Shown here: one piece after another, positions 43,938-53,164 of the stretch
How positions within the stretch are numbered: position 1 is the stretch's first letter
Layout: each line of letters opens with the position of its first letter
Source of the DNA: Streptomyces sp. P9-A4
Lineage (GTDB): Bacteria > Actinomycetota > Actinomycetes > Streptomycetales > Streptomycetaceae
Reading direction: 5' to 3'
DNA: 64,000 nucleotides
NCBI RefSeq assembly: GCF_036634195.1
Contig: NZ_JAZIFY010000001.1
Coordinates: forward strand, 2,862,501-2,926,500
Made by a program: the position numbers and the translations under genes
Notes under the pieces: generated by a model
Database searches by the model: none
Told to the model about the DNA's origin: nothing
What the model saw: only the letters and a program-made list of their open reading frames with translations

Positions 43938-44299
43938 GACCGCAGACACCGTCCGCCGGGGACCACGGGTCCCCCGTCGAGGAGCGGCTGCGCGCCGCGC
44001 TGACCGCGCGCGCGGCCCTCGTCACGTACCGCGAACTGCGCCGCGACGAGCCGCCGCGGGGGCGTGCCTGGGGGACGCGCCGGGTGCGGGGGCTGGCCTT
44101 CGCGGGGCTCGGGGCGGCGGCGGCCGTGGCGGCCGCGTACCTGCTGGGGGCATCCCCCGGCGGCGTACTGAGCCCGGCTCCGGAACCGCCCGCGCGCCCG
44201 CCGGGCATCGTCATACGCCCGAAGCCCGCGACGACCCCGCTGCCGAGCGCGGGCCCGGTCACCCCGTCCGTGGAGAGCGACGGCACCCCGTCGCGCTAG
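43934..44299 (+). CDS. small membrane protein, possible anti-sigma partner
   Basis: A 121-residue protein with a charged N-terminal cytosolic part (VEERLRAALTARAALVTYRELRRDEPP), one TM helix (about 52-72, GLAFAGLGAAAAVAAAYLLG) and a Pro-rich extracellular tail. It overlaps the sigma gene by 4 bases, so coupling suggests an anti-sigma role, but no zinc or ASD motif is visible. Confidence 0.7.
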   Translation: MRPQTPSAGDHGSPVEERLRAALTARAALVTYRELRRDEPPRGRAWGTRRVRGLAFAGLGAAAAVAAAYLLGASPGGVLSPAPEPPARPPGIVIRPKPATTPLPSAGPVTPSVESDGTPSR

Positions 44300-44408
44300 G
44301 CCTGTCGTCGGACTCCGGCGGGCGCGGGGTCCCGCCGGGCGGCCGTCGTCGTACCTCCGGCGGGCCGACGGGCGGCCGGTTGTCGTACCCCCTCCGTACG
44401 CTCGGCCC

Positions 44409-44813
44409 ATGAGTGTCTCCCTGTACTACTCCGCAGACCGGGCGTTGCCGCTGACGGCCGCCGAGAAGGCCGCCGTCGAGAGCATCGTCGCCGCGCACAT
44501 GTCGTCGTTCCCGTACGAGGACACGGAAAGCCTCGACCTGTACGAGAACGACGGCAGCGAACCCGACCGGATCGTGGCCGGGTCGACGAAGATGCCGCTG
44601 GATCCCGGGCAGTTGATGCCGGTGATGATCCACGTACTGGACTCCGTCACCGACCTGCGCCGCGCGCTGCCGGGCGCGGAGTGGCACGTCCACATGGACG
44701 ACCTCGACGTCCCCTGGGACGAATCCGAGGGCTACGGCTTCCCGGGCATGCGCGACCCGGCCCTCGCGGCGGAACTGGACCGCGCGTCGGAGTGGGACCC
44801 GGCGTCGGAGTGA
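44409..44813 (+). CDS. hypothetical protein
   Basis: A 134-residue soluble acidic protein (SLYYSADRALPLTAAEKAAVESIVAAHMSSFPYE...WHVHMDDLDVPWDESEGYGFPGM). No family recognised. ATG 44409. Downstream, 12-base units CTGGCGGGGACC recur two to three times (about 44840-44870). Confidence 0.65.
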   Translation: MSVSLYYSADRALPLTAAEKAAVESIVAAHMSSFPYEDTESLDLYENDGSEPDRIVAGSTKMPLDPGQLMPVMIHVLDSVTDLRRALPGAEWHVHMDDLDVPWDESEGYGFPGMRDPALAAELDRASEWDPASE

Positions 44814-44912
44814 CCTGGTCCGGCGGGGACCGGGCGGGGGCCTGGCGGGGACCTGGCGGGGACCGGGTTTCCCCGTTCGGCGGACCGGGTGACATCACCG
44901 GTTCGTTCGGGA

Positions 44913-45407
44913 TCAGGTGTCGTACTCGCCGTCCCAGGGGGCGGAGAAGCCCAGGCCGTCGGGGTAGAACTCGGCCCACACGCCGAGCGCTTCCCCGTCC
45001 TCCCCGCCCTCGTCGGCCCCTTCGTCCTCGCGGCCCTCCACGACCAGGCCGAACAGCACTCCCTCGCACCGTACGGTGAACGGCGCGATCGCGATGTCCT
45101 GGTACCGCCGCTCCGGCAGCGCGTCCAGCCACTCGTCGAGCAGCTTGGACGCGGCGTCGATCACCCTTCTCTCGCCGTCCGCCGACGTGCCGGTGAACTC
45201 GATGCGCGAGTCCAGATGCCGGCCCGCCCCGTCGAACCGGTGGAGCACCGCGCACCAACGCCTCCGCTTCTCCCAGTCGCCGTCGGTCCAGCCCTCGGAG
45301 AAGGCTCCGGTGACCGAGGCGAAGAACTGGCCGCCACGCCACCGCCCGATGGTCCTCGTGCGGTAGTCGGGCTCGTACTTGACCGGAATGACCTCGGGAA
45401 CGCTCAT
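44913..45407 (-). CDS. hypothetical protein
   Basis: A 164-residue protein beginning MSVPEVIPVKYEPDYRTRTIGRWRGGQFFASVTGAF. Mixed alpha-beta, with Trp-rich EGWTDGDWEKRRRWCAVLHRFD and an acidic stretch (EGREDEGADEGGEDGE). No signal or known domain. Convergent with the 44409 gene; 100-base gap. Confidence 0.65.
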   Translation of the reverse strand: MSVPEVIPVKYEPDYRTRTIGRWRGGQFFASVTGAFSEGWTDGDWEKRRRWCAVLHRFDGAGRHLDSRIEFTGTSADGERRVIDAASKLLDEWLDALPERRYQDIAIAPFTVRCEGVLFGLVVEGREDEGADEGGEDGEALGVWAEFYPDGLGFSAPWDGEYDT

Positions 45408-45476
45408 GGCCGCACCGTAGGCGTCGCCTCTGACAACGGCCCTTCGTCTGCCCGAGAGGCGCCCCCGGGCATGGAA

Positions 45477-45508
45477 GAAGGGCCGGAACCCTGGGGTTCC
45501 GGCCCTTC
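45477..45508. terminator. terminator after the LppU-like gene
   Basis: GAAGGGCCGGAACC, a 4-base loop, GGTTCCGGCCCTTC: a perfect 14-bp stem, 23 bases past the minus-strand stop. Confidence 0.8.
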
Positions 45509-45530
45509 CTCGACTGGTCTTCGCGCGCGA

Positions 45531-45911
45531 TTACTTCGCGGCGACCTCTTCCAGGCAGAGGACGAACTTGTCCGAGTCCAGCTGCTGCGCCAGCGCGGAG
45601 AGCTTGTCGCCGCACTGGTTCACGTCGAAGGTGTTGTCGATGACCTTGACGACCTTGAACAGGTCCGCCTTCCCGGAGGAGCAGTCCGTCGTGTCGACCT
45701 TCGGGTCGTTGTCGGGACCGGTCACGGTCACGCACTCGCCGGCCTTGGCGTGGACCGGGGCGTCACCGGTGAGGTAGGGCAGGCCCAGCTTCACGGCCAC
45801 GGCCACGATGATCGCGACGACGACTCCGCCGACCTTCTTCAGGAGGGCGCTGCCCTTCTTCGCGGGAGCGGCGGGCTGCTCGGGGGTGAAGGGCGCGGAC
45901 GGCGTCGTCAT
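45531..45911 (-). CDS. LppU-like membrane-anchored protein
   Basis: A 126-residue protein with a Pro-rich cytosolic start, one TM (about 25-48, GGVVVAIIVAVAVKLGLPY), and an extracytoplasmic domain with four Cys (GECVTVTGPDNDP, TTDCSSGKADLFKVV, NQCGDKLS, FVLCLEEV), as in SCO3897/LppU family proteins. ATG 45911 has AAGGAA at 7 bases; an upstream ATG 45938 is possible. Function unknown. Confidence 0.8.
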   Translation of the reverse strand: MTTPSAPFTPEQPAAPAKKGSALLKKVGGVVVAIIVAVAVKLGLPYLTGDAPVHAKAGECVTVTGPDNDPKVDTTDCSSGKADLFKVVKVIDNTFDVNQCGDKLSALAQQLDSDKFVLCLEEVAAK

Positions 45912-46033
45912 GAGGGATTCCTTGGGGGACGCGGACATGATCAGACGCGAACGCTACATGCGCCAAAAGCGGCAAAAAGGATCAGGAGGATCCACTCCTC
46001 GATCAGATGCCGAGTCGTGACCCTGGCATCACG

Positions 46034-47647
46034 TCAGGAACGCGGTCCCAGCTGCCTCTGGTGCTCCAGAACCCGCCGCAACTCCACCGGAAGCGGGTGA
46101 TACGGACCGTACGCGCGCTCCGCGTCGAACAGGAGCCGCTGGAGCCGGTCCTGCCCCTCCCCGTGCTCACCCGTCGCCACGAGCAGCAGCCCGATCCGCT
46201 GCCGGATGTCGAACGCCCGGGCCTGGTCCCCCTCGTGCTCGAAGTACGGCAGCACGGCACGGAACTCCGCCAGCGCCTCCGCCGTCTCCCCCAGCTGCTC
46301 CAGACACAACGCCGCGTCATAACGGAATTGAAGAACCTGCGGATCCGCGGGGCCGGCCTCCGCCTCGCGGTCCGCCGCCAGCCGCCGCAGCTCCGGCAGC
46401 GCACGCCCGTACCGGCCGTCGTCCATCAGCGTCGACGCGTACTGCTTGCGCAGGATGCGGACGACCGGCGACCGCTCCCCGTGCTCGGCCTCGGCCGTGG
46501 GCAGGATGCCCCCGAGGATGTCCACGGCCTGGGTGAGCGAGCCCTCACCCAGCAGCCGCTTCACCTCGTCGACGGCGGCGGCCACATCGGCGGTACGCGG
46601 CGGGTGGGGCGGGCGCGTCACGGCCGCCACCGGCGCGTACGTCCTCGGGTCCGCCGGAGCGGACACCCCGGCCGGTACCACCGGTGCCACCGGCGTCGCC
46701 GGGGCCGAGGTCCGGGCCGCCGCCGCCTGCCCCGGCGCCCGGTCCGGCCACGGCGCGTGCGGGCGGAGGAACGGCCGGGTCGGGTCCATCGGCCCCACCG
46801 GCGCCCCCCGCGCGGGCAGCAGCGGCGCCAGGTGCTCGTACACCTCGTGCGCGCCGGACGGCCGTTCCCTCGGGTCCTTGGCGAGCAGTCGCAGGACCAG
46901 CGCTTCGAGGGTCTCCGGGACCTCGGGCCGCAGCCGGCGGAGCGGCAGGGGCGGCTCGTACAGATGGCGGTGGAGGACGCCGAGCGCGGTGGATCCGGCG
47001 AACGGCACGTTCCCGCTGAGGAGTTCGTGGAGGAGCACGCCGAGCGCGTACAGGTCGGTGGCCGGGCCCACGGCGCCGCCCATGGCCTGCTCGGGCGCCA
47101 TGTAGGCCGGGCTGCCGATGGGGGAACCGGTGTGCGTGAGGCGGGTGGTGTCGGAGTCGAGGACGGAGGCGACGCCGAGGTCGAGGACGACGACCGCGCC
47201 GTCGTGGCGGACCACCACGTTCCGCGGCTTGAGGTCCCGGTGCACGATCGGCACCGCGTGCACGGCGGCCAGCACCCCGCACAGCTGGGCGGCGACGCAT
47301 ACCGCCCACTCCCAGGGGTACGGGTCGTGCTCGGCCAGGTGGTCGGCGAGGTCCGCGCCCTCCACGTACTGCATGACGAGGTACAGGTCCTCGCCCTCGC
47401 TGCCCGCGTCGTGCACGGTGACCAGACCGGGATGGCCGACCTGCGCGGTCACCCGGCACTCCCGCACGAAGCGGCGCCGCAGCTCGTCGGCGGCGGTCTC
47501 CGGGCCCGACAGGGTGGCCGGGCGGAGCAGCTTCACCGCGACCCGGCGGTCGAGCCGACCGTCGTACGCCGTCCAGACCTGCCCCATGCCGCCCTGCCCG
47601 ATGACGGTGGCCAGCTCGTAACGGCCGCCGATGACACGGCCGTTCAC
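46034..47647 (-). CDS. Ser/Thr protein kinase with C-terminal TPR-like helices
   Basis: A 537-residue soluble kinase. P-loop IGQGGMGQVW (about 17-26), ATP Lys in VAVKLL, catalytic HRDLKPRN (about 135), DLG in place of DFG, GSPAYMAPEQ activation end. After a Pro/Ala linker (about 280-365), helical repeats (LPELRRLAADREAEAG, ALAEFRAVLPYFEH) resemble TPRs. GTG 47647 overlaps the stop of the membrane-protein gene (GTGA), so they are co-expressed. Substrates unknown. Confidence 0.9.
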   Translation of the reverse strand: MNGRVIGGRYELATVIGQGGMGQVWTAYDGRLDRRVAVKLLRPATLSGPETAADELRRRFVRECRVTAQVGHPGLVTVHDAGSEGEDLYLVMQYVEGADLADHLAEHDPYPWEWAVCVAAQLCGVLAAVHAVPIVHRDLKPRNVVVRHDGAVVVLDLGVASVLDSDTTRLTHTGSPIGSPAYMAPEQAMGGAVGPATDLYALGVLLHELLSGNVPFAGSTALGVLHRHLYEPPLPLRRLRPEVPETLEALVLRLLAKDPRERPSGAHEVYEHLAPLLPARGAPVGPMDPTRPFLRPHAPWPDRAPGQAAAARTSAPATPVAPVVPAGVSAPADPRTYAPVAAVTRPPHPPRTADVAAAVDEVKRLLGEGSLTQAVDILGGILPTAEAEHGERSPVVRILRKQYASTLMDDGRYGRALPELRRLAADREAEAGPADPQVLQFRYDAALCLEQLGETAEALAEFRAVLPYFEHEGDQARAFDIRQRIGLLLVATGEHGEGQDRLQRLLFDAERAYGPYHPLPVELRRVLEHQRQLGPRS

Positions 47648-48261
47648 TTCTCCCCCTCCTTCCCCTTGCGGAGGAGATCGCTCAGCTCGTCGAGTTCGGC
47701 CCGGACCTGGTCGATGCGGGGCGGGTACGGGGGCAGGGGCGCCTGGTTCGCGGGGAGCGGCGGGGCGCAGGTGTACGGGTTCGGGGCGCCGGCCTGGTCC
47801 GGTCGCGTGACGACGGTGGGCGGGGTGCCCGGGGCGCCCTGGGTGTAGACGTGCCCCATCGGGAGGTACGGCGGCGGGGGCGGTGCCATGACCACGATCG
47901 GCGCGCGCTGGTGGTGGCGGATGTCGACGACCAGGAAGTAGAAGGTCACGATCGCCATCTGGACGAGCAGGACCACCATGCCCGCGGTGTTCATCCAGGT
48001 GTCCGCGAACCGCTCCTCCAGCGGCACCACACAGCCGATGTTCAGGACCAGTTGGGCCCAGAAGAGCGCCCAGTCCCGCCCCGAGCGCCGCATGATCGCG
48101 ATCCGGAGCATGGCGACCCAGGCGAGGAAGCCCAGGGACAGCAGGACCAGGACCGTGATCAGCACCCGGACCGTGATCGTGGCCGCCGAAGGGCCGCCCG
48201 CACGCGCGGGCGTGGGTGCCCCCGTGGGCGTGGGTGCGGGTGTGGGCACCTGACCGTACAT
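47644..48261 (-). CDS. membrane protein with two TM helices, kinase partner
   Basis: A 205-residue protein: Pro-rich N-terminus (TPAPTPTGAPTPA), TM at about 30-50 (VRVLITVLVLLSLGFLAWVAML), a second/third hydrophobic segment (about 65-115), and a Pro-rich tail. ATG 48261 has GGGGGAG ahead. Coupled to the kinase by GTGA overlap; probably a sensor or anchor for it. Confidence 0.72.
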   Translation of the reverse strand: MYGQVPTPAPTPTGAPTPARAGGPSAATITVRVLITVLVLLSLGFLAWVAMLRIAIMRRSGRDWALFWAQLVLNIGCVVPLEERFADTWMNTAGMVVLLVQMAIVTFYFLVVDIRHHQRAPIVVMAPPPPPYLPMGHVYTQGAPGTPPTVVTRPDQAGAPNPYTCAPPLPANQAPLPPYPPRIDQVRAELDELSDLLRKGKEGEK

Positions 48262-48322
48262 GCGAACGCTCCCCCAGAACGGATGATCACCCGATGATCC
48301 GGCTATGAGGGTATGCCGGTCT

Positions 48323-50371
48323 TCACTCCGGCTCCACACTTCCGTCGGCGAGACCGTCGTACAGCCCCTGCACCAGCTGCTCGCCGAGCCGCGAGGCCAG
48401 CCGCAGCGCCTCCTCGAACTCGGCAAGCGACTTGAAGTGGGCGCCGTGGCGGCGCTGGTCCGCGAGGGGCAGCCGGGGCAGCTGGAGACGGCGCACGTCG
48501 AGCCGGGTCGCGGTCGAGGCGAAGCTGCTCGCCTGCCGGTTGTTGGCGGTACCCCGCAGGAATCCGGCGAGGAACCAGGGGTCGAGGGCGGCCGGGGCGG
48601 GGCGCAGCAGCTGGAGGTTCCGGCCGAGGGCGGCACCCGCCGTGGCGGCGTCCACCACCCGGGCGACGGAGCCGCCGCCGAGGACGGGGACGACGACGTC
48701 GCCCTCGACGACGAGGACCGGTTCCTCGGCGGGGGCGCCGGCGGGCAGGGTGCCGGAGGGCGCGCCGCCGGACAGCACGTCGTGCTCGGTGAGCACCGGG
48801 ACGACGGTGTCCCCGGCCGGTGCGGTGCCCGAGCCGCCGGTGCGGAGCTGGAGGGCGCCGGTACGGGCGAGTTCGCCGACGGTCGTGAGGGGGCGGGGTC
48901 CGGGGCGTGCGGGGACCGGGGTCGGGGCGAGGCCCTGGGTGCGGCGCAGGGATTCGTCCAGGCGGTCCCGTACGGCGGCGAGTTCGGGCGCCGTGCCGCC
49001 GGCGGCGGGGGCCGTGAGGTAGCGGGCGGGCGCGAGGTCGACCTCGTCGTCGAGGAGTTCGACGACGGGGACGGCGCGGGCCACGGACTCGTCGCCGCCG
49101 CGTCCCGCCCAGGCGTCGAGAACGGCGTTGCGCAGGGCGGTCCAGGGGAGCTTGTCGCGGCCGGCGTCGGGGACGAGCCCGGCCGTGTCCACGAACAGGG
49201 TCTCCGCCGGGGGCCGCTGGTCGGCGGCCGGCCTGACGAGGACCCAGAGGTGGAGCGGGATGCCGTACGGGGGCGCGGCCCCGGCGGGCAGGGCCACGAC
49301 CGCGCGGAGCGCGCCGCGGCGCAGCAGGTCGGCGCGGATGCGGCGGCCGGAGCGGCGGGAGGCGACGGCGGGCGGCATGAGGAGGACGGCGGTGCCGCCG
49401 TCGCGGAGCCGCGCGAGGGCGTGCTGCACCCAGGCCAGTTCGGATTCCGTACGGGCCGGGAAGCCGTACTCCCAGCGGGGGTCGTAGGCGAGTTCGTCGT
49501 GGCCCCAGGCCCGCTCGTTGAACGGGGGGTGGCAGAGGACCGCGTCGGCGGCCAGGCCCGGGAAGGCGTCGGCGCGGAGGGTGTCGGCGGCGGCGGCCCG
49601 GATGTCGGCGTCGCCGTGGAGGGCGAGCCGGAGGGCGGAGAGCGCGGCCAGGTCGGGGTCGGCGTCCTGGGCGTAGAGCGCGGTGGGGTGCGGGACGGCG
49701 CGCAGCAGGCCGCCGGTGCCGGAGGCGGGGTCGAGGACGGTGGCGGGGGGCCGTCCCTCGGGCGCGGCGGCGACGGCGAGGGCCGCCATCAGCTCGGCGA
49801 GCGGGGGCGGGGTCAGCGTGTACTGGCGCGGGTTGGCGTCCAGGTGGCGGCCGAGCAGGAACTCGAAGGCCTGGCGGGCGCCGCCCAGCTCGACGGCCAG
49901 CTCGACGGCGGCGCGGAGCAGGGGGACGGCGGGGACGGTCTCGGCCGGGGTGGGGGTGCGCACGGCTCTCGGTGCGCCGAAGCGGACGGTGAGCACCTCT
50001 TCGAAGACGCTGGGCAGCAGCTCGGCGAGCCGGGCGTCGGGCAGGGCGGCCAGCTCGGTCCACGCGCCGGGGCGCGCGCGGAGGAGGAGCAGGACGCAGC
50101 CGGTCTGTACGAGGCCGGCGACGGTGCCGGAGGGGTGGCCGGCGAGCTGCTGCCAGACGCGCTCGCGGAGCGGGACTTCGGCGAGTTTCCCCTGGTCGCG
50201 GAGCCACTGCTCGATGTCGGTGAGGGAGAAGGACGGGCTGGTCTCGGTGCCGCCGACGGGCTTGGGGAAGTCGGCGTGGCGGCGGCGCCAGTTGCTGACG
50301 GCGGCCCTGCCGACGCCCGCGAGCCGGGCGATGCCGGCGGCGGTGACCTCTGTCGTGCTCTCTTCGGGCAC
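48323..50371 (-). CDS. solitary N6-adenine DNA methylase with HTH and HsdS-like C-terminus
   Basis: A 682-residue protein: N-terminal HTH (TAAGIARLAGVGRAAVSNWRRRH), an HsdM-like methylase core with SAM motif LDPASGTGGLL (about 212), and motif IV reading LCHPPFNE: the catalytic Asn of the usual NPPF is His here (one-base change, AAC to CAC). The C-terminal 200 residues resemble a type I specificity subunit (LDVRRLQLPRLPLADQ). No restriction subunit is nearby. GTG 50371 has GGGGAG at 5 bases. Confidence 0.8.
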   Translation of the reverse strand: MPEESTTEVTAAGIARLAGVGRAAVSNWRRRHADFPKPVGGTETSPSFSLTDIEQWLRDQGKLAEVPLRERVWQQLAGHPSGTVAGLVQTGCVLLLLRARPGAWTELAALPDARLAELLPSVFEEVLTVRFGAPRAVRTPTPAETVPAVPLLRAAVELAVELGGARQAFEFLLGRHLDANPRQYTLTPPPLAELMAALAVAAAPEGRPPATVLDPASGTGGLLRAVPHPTALYAQDADPDLAALSALRLALHGDADIRAAAADTLRADAFPGLAADAVLCHPPFNERAWGHDELAYDPRWEYGFPARTESELAWVQHALARLRDGGTAVLLMPPAVASRRSGRRIRADLLRRGALRAVVALPAGAAPPYGIPLHLWVLVRPAADQRPPAETLFVDTAGLVPDAGRDKLPWTALRNAVLDAWAGRGGDESVARAVPVVELLDDEVDLAPARYLTAPAAGGTAPELAAVRDRLDESLRRTQGLAPTPVPARPGPRPLTTVGELARTGALQLRTGGSGTAPAGDTVVPVLTEHDVLSGGAPSGTLPAGAPAEEPVLVVEGDVVVPVLGGGSVARVVDAATAGAALGRNLQLLRPAPAALDPWFLAGFLRGTANNRQASSFASTATRLDVRRLQLPRLPLADQRRHGAHFKSLAEFEEALRLASRLGEQLVQGLYDGLADGSVEPE

Positions 50372-50543
50372 CTGTCCGTCTCCCCTCGTACGTGTGTGAA
50401 CACAGCGAGCATAGCGCTCACACCCGTTCACGGCGTGAGCGAATCTGTTTCCCGTGAACCCTGTTGACTCGGTTCACAGGTTCTGCTGTGATTACTCCAT
50501 CGGAACACGAAGTCCCCACAGCGCCACGGAAGGTGCCACAGCC
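50372..50543. promoter_or_regulatory. divergent control region with four GTGAAC motifs
   Basis: GTGAAC or its complement occurs at 50396, 50426, 50454 and 50472. Two perfect 7-bp inverted repeats, CGCTCAC/GTGAGCG and GTGAACC/GGTTCAC, link them. TTGACT (50464-50469) could be a -35 box for the plus-strand gene. Confidence 0.55.
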
Positions 50544-51251
50544 ATGTCTCAGCAGCAGCAGCGCAACTGGTTCGCCCGCCACAAGGTCCTCACCGCCGCC
50601 GGTGCGGTCGTCGCGGTCGTCGCGATCGGCGCGGCGATGGGAGGGGGCGGCGACGGCGGCTCCCCCAAGGCAGGCGACCGGCAGGAGCAGCCCGCGAAGC
50701 AGGGCGGCGACAAGAAGGCCCCCGAGTCCAAGGCCCCGGCCGAGAAGAAGGTCGTCACGATCGACGGCGACGGCGACTTCGAGGTGGGCGCGGACGCGAA
50801 GCCCGGCCTCTACCGCTCCACGGGCAACAAGGACGCCGGGTGCTACTGGGAGCGCGCCAAGAACGCCTCCGGGGACACGGACTCGATCCTGGCCAACGAC
50901 AACGTGACGGGCACCGGCTACGTCGAGATCAAGGCCACGGACAAGCTCTTCAAGTCCTCCGGCTGCGGGAAGTGGGAGGCCGTCGACGCCAAGGCGACCG
51001 GCACCCCCAAGAGCACGCTCAAGGGCGACGGGGGCATGTTCAAGGTGGGCGTCGACATCGCCCCCGGCACGTACAGGTCGACGGGGAACAAGGACGCGGA
51101 GTGCTACTGGGAGCGGTCGAAGGACGCGAGCCACAGCACGGACGCGATCCTCGCCAACGACAACGTGACGGGCACGGCCATCGTGAAGGTCACCGCCTCG
51201 GACGGCTTCTTCAAGACCTCGGGCTGCGGCGACTGGACGAAGACGGCCTGA
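50544..51251 (+). CDS. membrane-anchored protein with two tandem repeat domains
   Basis: A 235-residue protein: basic start, one TM/signal anchor (about 15-32, VLTAAGAVVAVVAIGAAMG), a charged linker, then two about 75-residue repeats sharing VGxDxxPGxYRSTGNKDAxCYWER, ILANDNVTGT and FKxSGCGxW, each with two Cys. Probably displayed outside the cell. ATG 50544 after GGAAGG. Confidence 0.78.
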   Translation: MSQQQQRNWFARHKVLTAAGAVVAVVAIGAAMGGGGDGGSPKAGDRQEQPAKQGGDKKAPESKAPAEKKVVTIDGDGDFEVGADAKPGLYRSTGNKDAGCYWERAKNASGDTDSILANDNVTGTGYVEIKATDKLFKSSGCGKWEAVDAKATGTPKSTLKGDGGMFKVGVDIAPGTYRSTGNKDAECYWERSKDASHSTDAILANDNVTGTAIVKVTASDGFFKTSGCGDWTKTA

Positions 51252-51300
51252 GCCGACGGCACGACCCGGCCCAGAACGGCCCGGGCGCGGAAACGGCCGG

Positions 51301-51328
51301 AGGCCGCCGCCCCGAAGGGCAGCGGCCT
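51301..51328. terminator. bidirectional hairpin between repeat protein and GNAT gene
   Basis: AGGCCGC-C-GCCC, loop CGAA, GGGC-A-GCGGCCT: an 11-bp stem with one mismatch, 30 bases before the convergent gene's stop. Confidence 0.65.
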
Positions 51329-51357
51329 CGGCGGCGGGCGCCCGGCTTCCGGTTCCG

Positions 51358-52110
51358 CTACGGAACCAGGCTGTGGCGGACCCAGACGTTGGGCTCGACG
51401 TAGACCGCGTAGCCGCGGGTGGCCTCGCAGTGGACGGGGACGAGGGCGCCCTCGACCTCGACCGGGCCGTCCGTGTCGAAGGGGAGGCCGGTCCACTTCC
51501 GCCACTGCTCGACGGAGCCCGCGACCGTCATCGACGCCGGCGCCACCGCCTCGACCGCACCGCCCGCGCGCACATGGACGCGGAGCCACGCGTCGTGCGG
51601 CAGGCCGTCGGACTCGCGGGTACGGAAGGCGTACTCGTGGATGGAGGCCTCGGCCTCCAGGTGCTTGCCGTTGGGGCGGACCGGGGCGACCAGCTCGGAG
51701 AAACCGCGCGCGGCGACGTTCTCGCGCATCGCGGCCAGCATCCGGTGCGAGATGCCCTGGCCGAGGGCGCTCGTGTCGACGGTGATCTCGATGGCGCTGA
51801 CCGTGTCGGCCTCCCGGCCGTGCTTCAGGTCCGAGAACGCCCAGAGCAGGACCTCGTCCCAGCCACGGGCCGGCAGCTCGCGGCGGCCGTCCACGTCCAG
51901 CCGGAAGGGCACGCTGAAACCGCGCGCGACGACCTTGCCCTCGCCGTCGGTGGCGACGAGGACGTACTCCGGCAGCTGCCGGACGATCTGCCCGATGTTC
52001 GCCCAGCCCACCGGGTCGTACATCATGAACTCGGGCCAGAGGTCGCGCATCCCCCACATCGGCCCCTCCAGTTCGGGGCGCTCGGCAAGGGTCGTGATGT
52101 TCAGTTCCAT
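51358..52110 (-). CDS. GNAT-like acetyltransferase
   Basis: A 250-residue protein; the N-terminal half has GNAT features (VVARGFSVPFRLD, SAIEITVDTSALGQGISHRMLAAMRENVAARGF with the LGQG acetyl-CoA loop). The C-terminal half (HEYAFRTRESDGLPHDAWLRVHVRAGG...) is a beta-rich extension of unknown role. ATG 52110. Confidence 0.75.
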   Translation of the reverse strand: MELNITTLAERPELEGPMWGMRDLWPEFMMYDPVGWANIGQIVRQLPEYVLVATDGEGKVVARGFSVPFRLDVDGRRELPARGWDEVLLWAFSDLKHGREADTVSAIEITVDTSALGQGISHRMLAAMRENVAARGFSELVAPVRPNGKHLEAEASIHEYAFRTRESDGLPHDAWLRVHVRAGGAVEAVAPASMTVAGSVEQWRKWTGLPFDTDGPVEVEGALVPVHCEATRGYAVYVEPNVWVRHSLVP

Positions 52111-52170
52111 GCGGTCAGACTAAAGATCATCTTTCGGGTGCTCAAACGTTTTTTCCGATACGCCGGAGCC

Positions 52171-52857
52171 TTACGGGAGCTTCTGCTGCGGGCAGCCTTC
52201 GAGGACCCGCTTCATCGCGTCCCGCTCCCCGTCCGTCACCCACACGCCGTACTTCTTCTTCACCGCGACCTGCCGGGCCACATAGGTGCAGCGGTACGCC
52301 TTGTTCGGCGGCAGCCAGGTCGCCGCGTCCCCGTCGGACTTGCGGCGGTTCGTGGCCGAGTCCACCGCGAGCAGGTTGAGCGGGTCGTTGGCGAAGCGGC
52401 GCCGGGTCTCCCCGTCCCACTTCTGCGCACCCTTCTGCCAGGCGTCGGAGAGCGCCACGACATGGTCGATGTCGACCTTGCTGCGCCCCCGGACGTAGGT
52501 GACGGTGGTTCCGGTGTACGGGTCGTCGGTGAGGGTCCCGGAGGCGACCTTGCAGTGGCCGTCCGTGAACCGGACGCCGGTCAGATCGCGCTTGAGGATG
52601 TCGTCGCGGGTGCCGCAGCCGTTGCCGTCGACGTCCACCCAGGCGCGGCCGAACTTGGCCCGCTCGTAACCCGTCTTCGGGGCGCGGCCCTTGACGGTGA
52701 GGGTGTCCACGGCGGCGAGGGCGGTACCGCGCGCGGCGGGTTTCCCGGCGGAGCCGCCACCGGAATCCGGGGTGTCAGCTCCGGGTGAGCAGGCGGTGGT
52801 TATGAGGGCGGCGACGGCAAGTGTCGAGGCGGCCAGGGTCCTTCGGTACGTCAGCAC
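52171..52857 (-). CDS. HNH-family (DUF1524/GmrSD-like) secreted nuclease lipoprotein
   Basis: A 228-residue protein with a lipobox (LITTAC, about residue 23) and a C-terminal HNH nuclease domain: YVRGRSKVDIDHVVALSDAWQKGAQKW (DH pair), FANDPLNLLAVDSATNRRKSDGDAATWLPPN. Cys residues in the core suit an extracellular fold. GTG 52857. Probably degrades extracellular DNA for nutrients. Confidence 0.85.
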   Translation of the reverse strand: MLTYRRTLAASTLAVAALITTACSPGADTPDSGGGSAGKPAARGTALAAVDTLTVKGRAPKTGYERAKFGRAWVDVDGNGCGTRDDILKRDLTGVRFTDGHCKVASGTLTDDPYTGTTVTYVRGRSKVDIDHVVALSDAWQKGAQKWDGETRRRFANDPLNLLAVDSATNRRKSDGDAATWLPPNKAYRCTYVARQVAVKKKYGVWVTDGERDAMKRVLEGCPQQKLP

Positions 52858-53164
52858 CCTGGAATCCTAGGCCGGACGACAACGCGCCCTTCGTACCGTT
52901 GGTCCCGAAACGGACGGGTCCAAGGCCCCGCCGGGGCAGACACGAGGGGCGACGGGCCCTGCCGTTCGACACGGAGCCCGCGGACGCGAAGCCCGCCGGC
53001 GGGGAAGCCCCCGGCCCGGGGACGCGGCCTCACGGCCTGGGGACGCGGCCTCACGGCCTGGGCGTCACCGACCGGAGGCCCCGCCTCACGGCCGCCTCAC
53101 GACCGGCTCACGACCACCTCACGACCGCCTCACGACCTGAGCGTCCCCGTGCCGGGGCCCCGCC
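52858..53164. repeat. intergenic minisatellites before mfd end
   Basis: No gene in this 307-base gap. A 21-bp unit starting GGGGACGCGGCCTCACGG is present twice (53018-53059), followed by five 11-bp units of GCCTCACGACC type (53083-53137). A further copy, GCCTCACGACC, sits at 53162-53172 across the mfd stop codon. Confidence 0.75.
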
